Assembly: GCF_020217005.1 (NCBI RefSeq)
Contig: NZ_JAIWOI010000261.1
Location: 1-10,000, forward strand
Direction of reading: 5' to 3'
Source of the DNA: Rheinheimera sp.
GTDB taxonomy: Bacteria; Pseudomonadota; Gammaproteobacteria; Enterobacterales; Alteromonadaceae
DNA length: 10,000 nt
The translations under genes were made by a program, and so were the position numbers. Each line of letters begins with the position of its first letter. Within the stretch, counting starts at the first letter, position 1. The notes under the pieces are model-generated. The model saw only the letters and a list, made by a program, of their open reading frames with translations. It had not been told where the DNA came from and made no database searches. This document shows, one piece after another, positions 1 to 6,723 of this stretch.

Positions 1-204
1 TTTAAACCTTCAGCACTGTTTAAAGTCAAAGCATAACAACTGTTGCTGCACATTCAGAAGCTGTTCAGGCAATACTTGCTATAACCTGATGCAAGCTGGT
101 GATGAATGCATCAGTGGAAAATTTTTTTGAAGTGTGGCGTCGGATCTCGCGACACTTTCATCCATAGATCCGGGTTTTAGCGGCCACAAAAGTGGCAGGA
201 GCTT
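1..204 (+). other. Upstream leader of the DUF3300 gene with overlapping inverted repeats
   Basis: No coding sequence is visible here. A TATAAC at 80-85 could be a -10 box but has no convincing -35. Downstream are three small inverted repeats that compete for the same bases. AGTGT.GCG at 131-139 pairs with CGC.ACACT at 148-156 with one mismatch. CGGATCT at 141-147 pairs perfectly with AGATCCG at 166-172. GCCAC at 183-187 pairs with GTGGC at 192-196 across an AAAA loop. The last hairpin ends directly against the Shine-Dalgarno AGGAG at 197-201, and its GCCAC arm could instead pair with GTGGC at 134-138. This suggests, without proving, that the leader RNA affects translation of the gene. Confidence 0.4.
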
Positions 205-207
205 ATG

Positions 208-1818
208 ATGCGTGCCCTGATGAAATGCTTACCTTTGCTTTCAGTGGCTTTGTTTCCAGCCTTGTTAGTTGCCCCAGCGGCAGCACAACAGACCGCTAGT
301 GCAGGTAGCACTGTGCAAAGTTTTAGTCAGGCTGAGCTGGACGCGATGCTTGCACCTGTAGCTTTGTACCCGGACACAGTGTTGTCGCATCTGCTTATTG
401 CCTCTACTTATCCGCTGGAGATCATTAAAGCCAACAGATGGGTGGAAGAGCACCCAGGTTACAGTGCTGAAAAAGCTCTGGATGAAGTTGAAGATATGGA
501 TTGGGATCCAAGTGTCAAGGCTCTTGTTCCTTTCCCGCAACTGTTGGAGCGTATGAGTGATGATATTGATTGGACTCAGCGTTTAGGTGATGCCTTTTTA
601 GGGCAGGAAGCGCAAGTTATGACCAGCATTCAGACCCTGCGTACTAAAGCTTATGCTTCAGGTAATCTGGATAAACAGCAGCATATAAAAGTGGTGAGGG
701 AAGAAAAAACTATCATCATTGAACCTGCTTCACCACAAGTGGTTTATTTACCCTATTATGACCCACAAATTGTCTATGGCCCTTGGTGGTGGCGCAGTTA
801 TCCGCCTGTGTATTGGCACGTACCAGTAGGGTATTCTGTATATCGTGGATTCTCCTGGGGTATTGGTATTCAGATAGCACCAGGTTTTTATTTCAGCAGC
901 TTCCACTGGCCACGCCGGCAAATTGTGGTGATCGATCATCATCATCACTGGCGTGACCCTTATTACTATCGCAGCCACCAGATTATTGAGCATCGGAACT
1001 CTCATCACTGGCAGCACAACCCGCATCACAGACGTGGTGTCAGTTATCATGCAGGTTATCAACCGACCCGCGAATTTAGTGGCAGCCGGAGCTACCACAA
1101 TAAAGAACAACAACGCGAGTGGGCAGCGCAAACCCGTGAAGACAAGGGTTATGCACCTGAAAGGAAACTACATCATGAAAAAGAACAGCGTTTTTCTGAC
1201 AAAGATCGTCAATTTGAACGCAACAAAAAGGCAGAGGATTTAATAAGGCGTTCAAAGGACCAACCTCAGCGCGCTCAGGTTGAGCCGGAGAACCCGCGGC
1301 AATTTACAGATCCTAGTCAGGAATTAAGGCGTGATCTGATAAAAAATCGTGACCAACAGAAGCTTGACAGAACCGAACAACAAGTACGGCAAGACATGCC
1401 GCGCCCGGAGCGTACCTATCAGTCAACGCGCACTGAACAAGCAAAATTTGAGCGCCCATTACGACAACCTACTGTTGAACAACCAAGGGTAGAGCGTAGT
1501 TATCAGCAGCCCCGGGTTGAACAACCAAGGGTAGAGCGTAATTATCAGCAGCCCCGGGTTGAACAACCAAGGGTAGAGCGTAATTATCAGCAGCCCCGGG
1601 TTGAACAACCAAGAGTAGAGCGTAATTATCAGCAGCCCCGGGTTGAACAACCAAGGGTAGAGCGTAGTTATCAGCAGCCCCGGGTTGAACAACCAAGGGT
1701 AGAGCGTAGTTATCAGCAGCCCCGGGTTGAACAACCGAGGGTAGAGCGCAGTTATCAGCAGCCCCGGGTTGAACAACCAAGAGCACAAAGCAGAGCAGTT
1801 CGCAGAGAAATCGAATAG
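208..1818 (+). CDS. DUF3300-family exported protein with a repeat-rich C-terminal tail
   Basis: This is an uncharacterised cell-envelope protein of the DUF3300 family. Two ATG codons are adjacent, at 205 and 208. The second is preferred because AGGAG at 197-201 lies 6 bases from it but only 3 from the first. Residue numbers here count from 205. A Sec signal peptide covers about 1-27, with likely cleavage at APAAA|QQ. The DUF3300 core runs from about 44 to 210: an ALYPD motif near 53-57, then a tract rich in Trp, Tyr and Pro (WWWRSYPPVYWH, about 194-205). A His cluster (DHHHHW) lies at 244-249. After about 290 the protein becomes highly charged (Arg, Glu, Gln). From residue 424 it consists of seven 14-residue repeats, VEQPRVER(S/N)YQQPR, and ends RAVRREIE. 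The tail looks disordered. The exact role is unknown; periplasmic or surface location is inferred from the signal peptide. Confidence 0.85.
   Translation: MRALMKCLPLLSVALFPALLVAPAAAQQTASAGSTVQSFSQAELDAMLAPVALYPDTVLSHLLIASTYPLEIIKANRWVEEHPGYSAEKALDEVEDMDWDPSVKALVPFPQLLERMSDDIDWTQRLGDAFLGQEAQVMTSIQTLRTKAYASGNLDKQQHIKVVREEKTIIIEPASPQVVYLPYYDPQIVYGPWWWRSYPPVYWHVPVGYSVYRGFSWGIGIQIAPGFYFSSFHWPRRQIVVIDHHHHWRDPYYYRSHQIIEHRNSHHWQHNPHHRRGVSYHAGYQPTREFSGSRSYHNKEQQREWAAQTREDKGYAPERKLHHEKEQRFSDKDRQFERNKKAEDLIRRSKDQPQRAQVEPENPRQFTDPSQELRRDLIKNRDQQKLDRTEQQVRQDMPRPERTYQSTRTEQAKFERPLRQPTVEQPRVERSYQQPRVEQPRVERNYQQPRVEQPRVERNYQQPRVEQPRVERNYQQPRVEQPRVERSYQQPRVEQPRVERSYQQPRVEQPRVERSYQQPRVEQPRAQSRAVRREIE
1474..1782 (+). 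repeat. Tandem 42-bp coding repeats, seven copies plus a partial
   Basis: Seven consecutive 42-bp units start at 1474, 1516, 1558, 1600, 1642, 1684 and 1726, followed by a partial unit at 1768-1782. Each keeps the reading frame and encodes VEQPRVER(S/N)YQQPR. The Ser/Asn position reads S, N, N, N, S, S, S along the array. Copies differ by only a few bases, which fits recent expansion by slippage or unequal recombination. There are no spacers between units, so this is not a CRISPR array. Copy number is likely to vary between strains and may be collapsed in short-read assemblies. Confidence 0.95.
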
Positions 1819-1834
1819 AAGCTGTTGATATATC

Positions 1835-1858
1835 AAAAGGCAGCACTTGCTGCCTTTT
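1835..1858 (+). terminator. Hairpin after the DUF3300 gene, probable terminator
   Basis: AAAAGGCAGCA at 1835-1845 is followed almost at once by TGCTGCCTTTT at 1848-1858, giving a near-perfect palindrome 17 bases after the stop codon. The 3' arm ends in four T residues but then runs into GCATTATTT, so the U tract is short and termination may be incomplete. It is the only such signal between the DUF3300 gene and the beta-lactamase gene. Confidence 0.65.
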
Positions 1859-1894
1859 GCATTATTTAATCCTAACTAAAATAAGGACAGCACA

Positions 1895-2821
1895 ATGAAT
1901 GTCATGATAAAACCAGTTGTTAATGTCACGCTGTTGTTTACATTAGTGCTGAGCTCATGTTTTGTTTCAGCTCAATCCCCAGCCTTGAAAGAACAAATTG
2001 AAAGTATAGTGGCAGGAAAAAAGGCAACAGTGGGTGTAGCTGTGTGGGGACCAGATGATTTGGAACCCTTACTGATCCAGCCTTTTGAAAAGTTCCCGAT
2101 GCAAAGTGTATTCAAGCTACATTTAGCTATGCTGGTGTTACATCAGGTTGATCTGGGAAAAATGGAATTAAGTCAGTCGATAACAGTAAAACGTGCTGAA
2201 GTTTTACAAAATACCTGGTCACCTATGATGAAAGAGCATAGTGGTGATGAGTTTGTCGTTACCCTACAGCAACTGCTGCAGTATTCAGTATCCCATAGCG
2301 ACAATGTGGCTTGTGATTTATTGTTTGAATTAGTTGGCGGACCTTCAGCTCTGCATACTTATATTCAGTCCATTGGTATCAAAGAGACCGAAGTAGTAGC
2401 TAATGAAGCACAGATGCATGCAGATGATCAGATCCAATATAAAAACTGGACATCTATGAAAGGCGCTGCGCAAATACTGCAAAAGTTCGAACAAAAAGAA
2501 CTTCTTTCTAAAACGTCTCAGGCTTTGCTGTGGCAGTGGATGGTCGAGACAACCACTGGGCCAAAACGTTTAAAAGGTTTATTACCGGTTAATACCGTAG
2601 TGGCTCATAAGACGGGCTATTCGGGGATACGAGCAGGAAAAACTGCAGCGACCAACGATGTAGGCGTTATCATATTACCCGACGGTCGCCCATTGCTTGT
2701 CGCAGTATTTGTCAAAGACTCCACGGAATCAACGGAGACCAATGAGGGCATTATCGCACGGGTTGCTTTGGCAGCCTATCAGTTCGAATTGAAAAAGCTT
2801 TCCGCCGTGAGTCCGGATTAA
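1895..2821 (+). CDS. blaPER-like: Class A extended-spectrum beta-lactamase, PER family
   Basis: A periplasmic serine beta-lactamase that hydrolyses the beta-lactam ring. The protein is 308 residues, the length of PER-1, and aligns with it without gaps as far as I can recall that sequence. The active-site S71-V-F-K74 is preceded by Gln70, a PER trait. SDN is at 135-137. The omega loop NEAQMHADD starts at 170, with Glu171 as the general base (Ambler 166). KTG is at 239-241, followed by the extended loop GIRAGKT typical of PER. Residue 242 is Tyr (KTGYSG), where PER-1 has Thr. The N-terminal signal ends VSA|QSP as in PER-1, but it also carries L-S-S-C22, which fits a lipobox. AAGGA at 1883-1887 sits 7 bases before the ATG. 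A GST gene and an ABC transporter gene follow, as around mobile blaPER. Family assignment is firm; substrate range is inferred. Confidence 0.95.
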   Translation: MNVMIKPVVNVTLLFTLVLSSCFVSAQSPALKEQIESIVAGKKATVGVAVWGPDDLEPLLIQPFEKFPMQSVFKLHLAMLVLHQVDLGKMELSQSITVKRAEVLQNTWSPMMKEHSGDEFVVTLQQLLQYSVSHSDNVACDLLFELVGGPSALHTYIQSIGIKETEVVANEAQMHADDQIQYKNWTSMKGAAQILQKFEQKELLSKTSQALLWQWMVETTTGPKRLKGLLPVNTVVAHKTGYSGIRAGKTAATNDVGVIILPDGRPLLVAVFVKDSTESTETNEGIIARVALAAYQFELKKLSAVSPD

Positions 2822-2857
2822 GCTGTAATAAGCACTATCTTAGCCACTGTTGAAGGG

Positions 2858-2863
2858 TATAAA
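2858..2863 (+). promoter_or_regulatory. Possible -10 box for the GST gene
   Basis: TATAAA lies 31 bases before the GST start, in the 73-base gap after the beta-lactamase gene. The -35 position (CTATCT at 2835-2840 for a 17-base spacer) is poor. No terminator separates the two genes, so readthrough from the beta-lactamase gene is at least as likely. Confidence 0.25.
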
Positions 2864-2894
2864 CTAAAGCCATAGTCAGTAAATGGAGTAGGTT

Positions 2895-3470
2895 ATGCAA
2901 TTATTAGGTTCAGTGGCTTCACCTTTTGTACGTCGTTTACGTTTAGTCTTGGCGGGACAGCCTTATCAGTTTATTGCGTTAAATATATTTGAGTCGGAAG
3001 GCCGTTCCGTTTTAGTGCAGCACAACCCAGCCCGCAAAGTACCAGTCTTAGTGGACGAGCAACAGGTCATTTTTGATTCCGGGGTCATTTACCGTTATTT
3101 GGCGCAGAAGCTTGCCATAAAGCCACTGAGCTGGGACCAGGAAAATAGCCTGACCACCATCAACGCATGCACAGATTCTCTGGTCGAGTTGTTACTTTGC
3201 AAAAGATCCGGCTTTGATGTGACTGAAGACAAGCTGTTTTTTAATCTGCAGCATGAGCGTATTCATGCCACGCTGGAAGCCTTAGAACAACAAATCAGGG
3301 CAGGGCAGTTCGGTCGTTGGGACTATGTCAGTATCAGCTTGTTTACGTTGATTGACTGGGTGTTGTTCCGTGATTTAGTTGACCTGAAACCATTCCCAGT
3401 GTTACTGCAGTTCCGAAATGAGCATTTAAACCAGCCAATGGTTGCCGAAACCGATCCGCGTTTAGGCTGA
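2895..3470 (+). CDS. gst: Glutathione S-transferase family protein
   Basis: A cytosolic GST-fold protein of 191 residues, slightly shorter than the usual 200-220. The thioredoxin-like N-terminal domain covers about 1-75. It shows SPFVRR at 9-14, where the catalytic Ser or Cys of bacterial GSTs normally lies. It also shows NPARKVPVL at 44-52 with the cis-Pro at 50, and DSGVIYRYL at 61-69, the glutathione gamma-glutamyl contact motif (usually ES or DS). The helical C-terminal domain (about 85-191) includes SLFTLIDWVLFRD at 148-160, matching the helix-capping segment of the family. GGAG at 2885-2888 lies 6 bases before the ATG. It follows the beta-lactamase gene by 73 bases on the same strand. 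A gst in this position is known from mobile blaPER units, where it appears to be a passenger. The physiological substrate is unknown, and I see no direct role in beta-lactam resistance. Confidence 0.9.
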   Translation: MQLLGSVASPFVRRLRLVLAGQPYQFIALNIFESEGRSVLVQHNPARKVPVLVDEQQVIFDSGVIYRYLAQKLAIKPLSWDQENSLTTINACTDSLVELLLCKRSGFDVTEDKLFFNLQHERIHATLEALEQQIRAGQFGRWDYVSISLFTLIDWVLFRDLVDLKPFPVLLQFRNEHLNQPMVAETDPRLG

Positions 3471-3475
3471 TAAAA

Positions 3476-3524
3476 AGGGCATAGCTCACAATAGTCAGGT
3501 ACAACCAATGTGAGCTGATGCCCT
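3476..3524. terminator. Long inverted repeat, probable bidirectional terminator
   Basis: AGGGCATAGCTCACA at 3476-3490 pairs with TGTGAGCTGATGCCCT at 3509-3524, with one bulged base and an 18-base loop. It sits in the 60-base gap between the convergent GST and ABC genes. Runs of A precede the left arm (3472-3476) and T-rich sequence follows the right arm, so it could stop transcription from either side. Confidence 0.75.
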
Positions 3525-3530
3525 GTCTTG

Positions 3531-5372
3531 TTATTCGACGCCGATAAAACCACCGGTTTGGTGTGCCCATAATTGAGCGTAAATTCCGCCTTTGGCGATC
3601 AGCTCCTGATGACTGCCCTGTTCGACAATACGCCCCTGGTCCAGCACTATCAGCCTGTCCATTGCTGCTATGGTGGATAAACGGTGTGCTATAGCTATCA
3701 CTGTTTTACCTATCATCAACTGTGTCAGACTCTGCTGGATTGCAGATTCAACTTCCGAATCCAAGGCTGATGTCGCTTCATCGAGGATTAGGATTGGGGC
3801 ATTTTTCAATAACACACGAGCTATAGCAATACGTTGTCGTTGACCCCCCGAGAGCTTTACACCTCTTTCACCGACCTGCGCATCATAACCACTGTTGCCC
3901 TTAGGATCTGTCAAGTCCTGAATAAAAGCGTCAGCTTCAGCTAAACGAGCTGCGTTGATCATTTCTTCTTCTGTTGCATCCGGACGGCCATACAAAATGT
4001 TCTCTCTTACAGTACGGTGCAACAGTGAGGTATCCTGAGTCACCATCGCAATATGGGCCCGCAGGCTCTCCTGAGATACAGTTTTGATATCCTGACCATC
4101 AATTAGAATCTGGCCTGAATTGACGTCGTAAAAACGTAACAACAAGTTCACTAAGGTCGACTTACCGGCACCTGAGCGACCTACTAAACCTACTTTTTCA
4201 CCCGGCTTGATAGACAACTCCAGCCCATCAATTACCGGACCATGTTCAGTTGCGGCTTTGCCGTAATTAAAGTTGAGTTGTTTAAATTCAATCTGGCCCT
4301 GAGGTACTTCAATGGCCTTGGCGTCTGGTCTGTCAAGGATCTGCTGAGGCTGAGATAAAGTGGCAATACCGTCGGCCACGGTGCCGATATTTTCAAACAG
4401 CGCACTGACTTCCCACATGATCCACTGCGACATACCGTTTAAACGCAATGCCAGGCTGACAGCTATCGCAATTGAACCCACTGTAACTGCATTAACGGAC
4501 CACAGCCATATAGCCAGCGTAGCAATAGAAAACACCAACAGATAGTTCAGGCCTTGTACACAGATATTCAGCCAGGTCGCTAGTCGCATTTGTTTATACA
4601 CAGGCACTAAAAATAGTTGCATGCTGTCCCTGGCATATTCAGATTCACGGGCTGTATGAGAGAAGAGTTTGATAGTGCTGATGTTTGTGTAACTGTCGAC
4701 TATCCTGCCTGTCATTTCGGAGCGGGCGTCGGCTTGCTGAGTGGCAACCTGTTTCAGTCTGGGTACAAAATAAAATTGAATAGCAGTGTAAATTAATAAC
4801 CAGGCAACCATAGGTAATACCAAGCGCCAGTCTGAATCTGCGATGAGGTACAACATAGATCCAAAATACACTAAGACATAGACCATCACATCCAGCAATT
4901 TGGTTGCTGTCTCCCGCACCGCAAGTGCTGTTTGCATCACTTTGGTAGCAATACGGCCGGCAAATTCATTCTGGTAGAATCCCAGGCTTTGTTTTAATAA
5001 GTAGCGGTGCGCAAGCCAGCGGATCGACATTGGGTAGTTGCCCAATATAGTTTGATGAATAAGAGCAGAGTGGAAAAATACCAAGCCAGGCAAGACGACC
5101 AGCATCACCACGGCCATGGTAATTAAGGTATCCTTTTCTTCTTGCCAGAAAGTGTCAGGGTTTTTATGAACCAGCCAGTCTACCAATTGGCCCATATAGC
5201 CAAACAAAGATACTTCCAGCGCAGCTAAGAGTGCTGTGGCTATGGACATAAGGACAAGTGGCAGCACCATACCTTTACTGTAGTGCAAGCAAAATGCAAA
5301 TAAGCCTTTAGGCGGCTGGGTTGGCTCGTCATCAGGGAAAGGTTTGGTTAATCGTTCAAAAAAGCCCAGCAT
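3531..5372 (-). CDS. ABC exporter, fused permease and ATPase (MsbA/MDR type)
   Basis: An inner-membrane half-transporter that probably works as a homodimer exporting a lipid or hydrophobic compound; the substrate cannot be told from sequence. A longer frame begins with TTG at 5384. The ATG at 5372 is preferred because GAGGA lies 5 bases upstream of it, giving 613 residues. Residues below count from the TTG, so subtract 4. The membrane domain (about 35-320) has six predicted helices, near 38-62, 86-110, 160-182, 187-207, 273-295 and 300-320. The ATPase domain has Walker A GRSGAGKS at 402-409, the Q-loop Gln at 450, signature LSGGQ at 511-515, Walker B ILILDE at 531-536 with catalytic Glu536, D-loop SALD at 539-542 and H-loop His567. 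All catalytic motifs are intact. It is convergent with the GST gene and matches the abct gene reported beside mobile blaPER. Confidence 0.93.
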   Translation of the reverse strand: MLGFFERLTKPFPDDEPTQPPKGLFAFCLHYSKGMVLPLVLMSIATALLAALEVSLFGYMGQLVDWLVHKNPDTFWQEEKDTLITMAVVMLVVLPGLVFFHSALIHQTILGNYPMSIRWLAHRYLLKQSLGFYQNEFAGRIATKVMQTALAVRETATKLLDVMVYVLVYFGSMLYLIADSDWRLVLPMVAWLLIYTAIQFYFVPRLKQVATQQADARSEMTGRIVDSYTNISTIKLFSHTARESEYARDSMQLFLVPVYKQMRLATWLNICVQGLNYLLVFSIATLAIWLWSVNAVTVGSIAIAVSLALRLNGMSQWIMWEVSALFENIGTVADGIATLSQPQQILDRPDAKAIEVPQGQIEFKQLNFNYGKAATEHGPVIDGLELSIKPGEKVGLVGRSGAGKSTLVNLLLRFYDVNSGQILIDGQDIKTVSQESLRAHIAMVTQDTSLLHRTVRENILYGRPDATEEEMINAARLAEADAFIQDLTDPKGNSGYDAQVGERGVKLSGGQRQRIAIARVLLKNAPILILDEATSALDSEVESAIQQSLTQLMIGKTVIAIAHRLSTIAAMDRLIVLDQGRIVEQGSHQELIAKGGIYAQLWAHQTGGFIGVE

Positions 5373-5384
5373 AATATTCCTCAA

Positions 5385-5743
5385 AGGCGACGAAAAAGGT
5401 GGCTATTGTACGACAAAGTCTAAGCTGCGCATGTAACTATTTGATGAAAGCCTCATTTCAAGCGGCGGGAACTATCCCTACCTGCAGCCTCTATACGCTT
5501 TTATGTGACCAGATGGACGCAGATTGTTGAAAATAAATACAAAAAAATATGAAAAAACCAAAAGTTCCAATCGTATGTTAACTCAGCAGCTTAGAATGTT
5601 ACTTGTTCTTTAAATGGGTAAATTACGGAAAATCTATAACTTAGCTTTGATTTAGTTGGCTTGCAAAGGCCAGCAAGCTTTCTACACTCAGCATATAGAG
5701 TACCCGAATCAGGGTGGTTGTCTCATCTGACAGGAGTGTTGAA
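5385..5743. other. Gene-free AT-rich divergent spacer
   Basis: This stretch separates the divergent ABC exporter and 5744 genes. I find no credible gene, tRNA or long inverted repeat. For the minus strand, TACAAT (plus-strand ATTGTA at 5405-5410) lies about 33 bases before the ABC start and could be a -10 box, but the expected -35 is poor. The central part, about 5525-5570, is very A-rich, including ACAAAAAAATATGAAAAAAC. This could give curvature or act as an upstream element, but that is inference only. Confidence 0.4.
5661..5688 (+). promoter_or_regulatory. Weak candidate promoter for the 5744 gene
   Basis: TTGCAA at 5661-5666 and TACACT at 5683-5688 are 16 bases apart, each matching four of six consensus positions. 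A transcript would start about 50 bases before the ATG at 5744. A short CTTGC/GCAAG dyad overlaps the -35 (5660-5664 with 5673-5677) and could be an operator. Confidence 0.3.
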
Positions 5744-6373
5744 ATGGATGCCAAAGAAATACTGGTAGATATCAAGCAAGCGGAATTGCAAACGGAGCTG
5801 GTCCTGGATGCTGGTAAAGAATTGGACAGAGCAATCAGGCAATTGCATGAGTGGTCTGAAGACTGGGACTGCCAGCGTAGAGCTTGTCAGGACATTTATG
5901 ATGCAGTGCACCTCATTCTGATCCACAGCCACCAGCTGTCACGGATTTTCTGGCCTGCCAAATGTTGTGGTGAGTTGGGGTTGGATATCTGCCACAAAGC
6001 CATGGCTTTAAGAGAGGAAATACACTTACCGGATCTACAGCACCCACTGCGCAATGAAGCTTTGTGGCGTCACGCCGGAGAGTTTGATCATTCAGTGCGT
6101 GACAAAGGAGCAACGCGCCGCTATAGCGCTCATCATTTGACCAGTTTTAATCAGGTTATTACCTGGATGGACAACGAAGCTATGTTCTGTTGGCTTGAAC
6201 CTTCTACGAAGATTTTTGTTTTTCATTCAGAGGAATTTGCCTTAACAGATCTGCTTGATGCAGTACAGCAACTCCAGCACAATATTCGACAATATCTAAA
6301 GAAGTTACAACAGCCAAATCTGAATCTGGCACGTTTAGACTTTTATCATTATGAAAAGCAGTGGGCGAATTAA
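5744..6373 (+). CDS. Uncharacterised, probably helical cytoplasmic protein
   Basis: The 209-residue protein has no signal peptide or membrane segment. The frame opens upstream at a GTG (5714), but ATG 5744 is chosen because AGGAG at 5732-5736 is 7 bases before it. Residues 1-65 look like long amphipathic helices. The middle contains LRNEALWRHAGEFDH (102-116). The C-terminal half has a strand-like segment (MFCWLEPSTKIFVFHSEEF, 147-165) followed by a final helix rich in Leu and Gln. From memory, the arrangement of a helical bundle, an LRN...H.EFD segment and a short beta segment resembles a widespread hypothetical family carrying LRN..EHFDERL. The R103-N104...H110 spacing also fits the Rx4-6H motif of HEPN domains. 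Both links are weak inference. Its 3' end lies 20 bases from the end of the convergent gene at 6394, with no terminator between them. Confidence 0.75.
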   Translation: MDAKEILVDIKQAELQTELVLDAGKELDRAIRQLHEWSEDWDCQRRACQDIYDAVHLILIHSHQLSRIFWPAKCCGELGLDICHKAMALREEIHLPDLQHPLRNEALWRHAGEFDHSVRDKGATRRYSAHHLTSFNQVITWMDNEAMFCWLEPSTKIFVFHSEEFALTDLLDAVQQLQHNIRQYLKKLQQPNLNLARLDFYHYEKQWAN

Positions 6374-6393
6374 CGACCTGTTTCAGCAAATTA

Positions 6394-6723
6394 TTAGTGT
6401 TTGGTTAGCCTGATAAAGCCATAACTTTGGACACTTTGCACTTTGTTTTTTTGCAGCCCTTCAGCCACTTCAGCCTGAAAATCTTCAACATACAAGTGCA
6501 GGTCATCCTGAAATTGCTCATCGAGTTTGTTACGTTCAATAAGCTCGACTGTTCTTTGCACTTCAAAAGCCTGCATGCAAAGTTTGTGAGCTCGTTGTTC
6601 CATTTGTTGAGCTACCCTGAGTTCAATTTCGTCCAGCGTAAAATTGCGGCAGATCCTGTTATAACAATACAGACCAACCAACAGCAATAATGCCATGACT
6701 AATAAGGACAAAAATTCGATCAT
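6394..6723 (-). CDS. Small single-pass membrane protein with coiled coil
   Basis: A 109-residue protein of unknown function. Residues 3-20 form one hydrophobic helix (FLSLLVMALLLLVGLYCY), followed by Arg/Asn. This suggests an N-terminal anchor with the remainder in the cytoplasm by the positive-inside rule. Residues 29-95 are charged and helical, rich in Glu, Gln, Leu and Val, and probably form a coiled coil. The ATG overlaps the stop of the upstream membrane-protein gene in an ATGA (6720-6723). AAGGA about 8 bases upstream, inside that gene, supplies the ribosome site. This is a standard translational-coupling arrangement and implies the two products are needed together. No catalytic motif is visible, so a scaffolding or partner role for the neighbouring membrane protein is the most that can be inferred. 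Confidence 0.75.
   Translation of the reverse strand: MIEFLSLLVMALLLLVGLYCYNRICRNFTLDEIELRVAQQMEQRAHKLCMQAFEVQRTVELIERNKLDEQFQDDLHLYVEDFQAEVAEGLQKNKVQSVQSYGFIRLTKH

Noticed and set aside
748..1243. Overlapping frames on both strands inside the DUF3300 gene (748-1131 minus, 953-1243 plus)
   Set aside because: They lie wholly inside a well-supported gene, have unnatural composition and lack start signals.
1459..1846. Two long minus-strand frames with repeated LFNPGLL- or VVQPGAAD-type units
   Set aside because: They are mirror images of the DUF3300 coding repeats. They exist only because the 42-bp unit keeps all frames open, and they have no ribosome site.
5373..5384. TTG codon at 5384 as start of the ABC exporter
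   Set aside because: The ATG at 5372 has GAGGA at proper spacing; the TTG would overlap that ribosome site and has no site of its own.
5714..5743. GTG at 5714 as start of the 5744 gene
   Set aside because: AGGAG at 5732-5736 is 7 bases before ATG 5744 and would be inside the gene if the GTG were used.
6427..6690. Plus-strand 87-codon frame opposite the coiled-coil protein
   Set aside because: It has no ribosome site. The minus-strand gene is supported by the ATGA overlap and its transmembrane and coiled-coil pattern.
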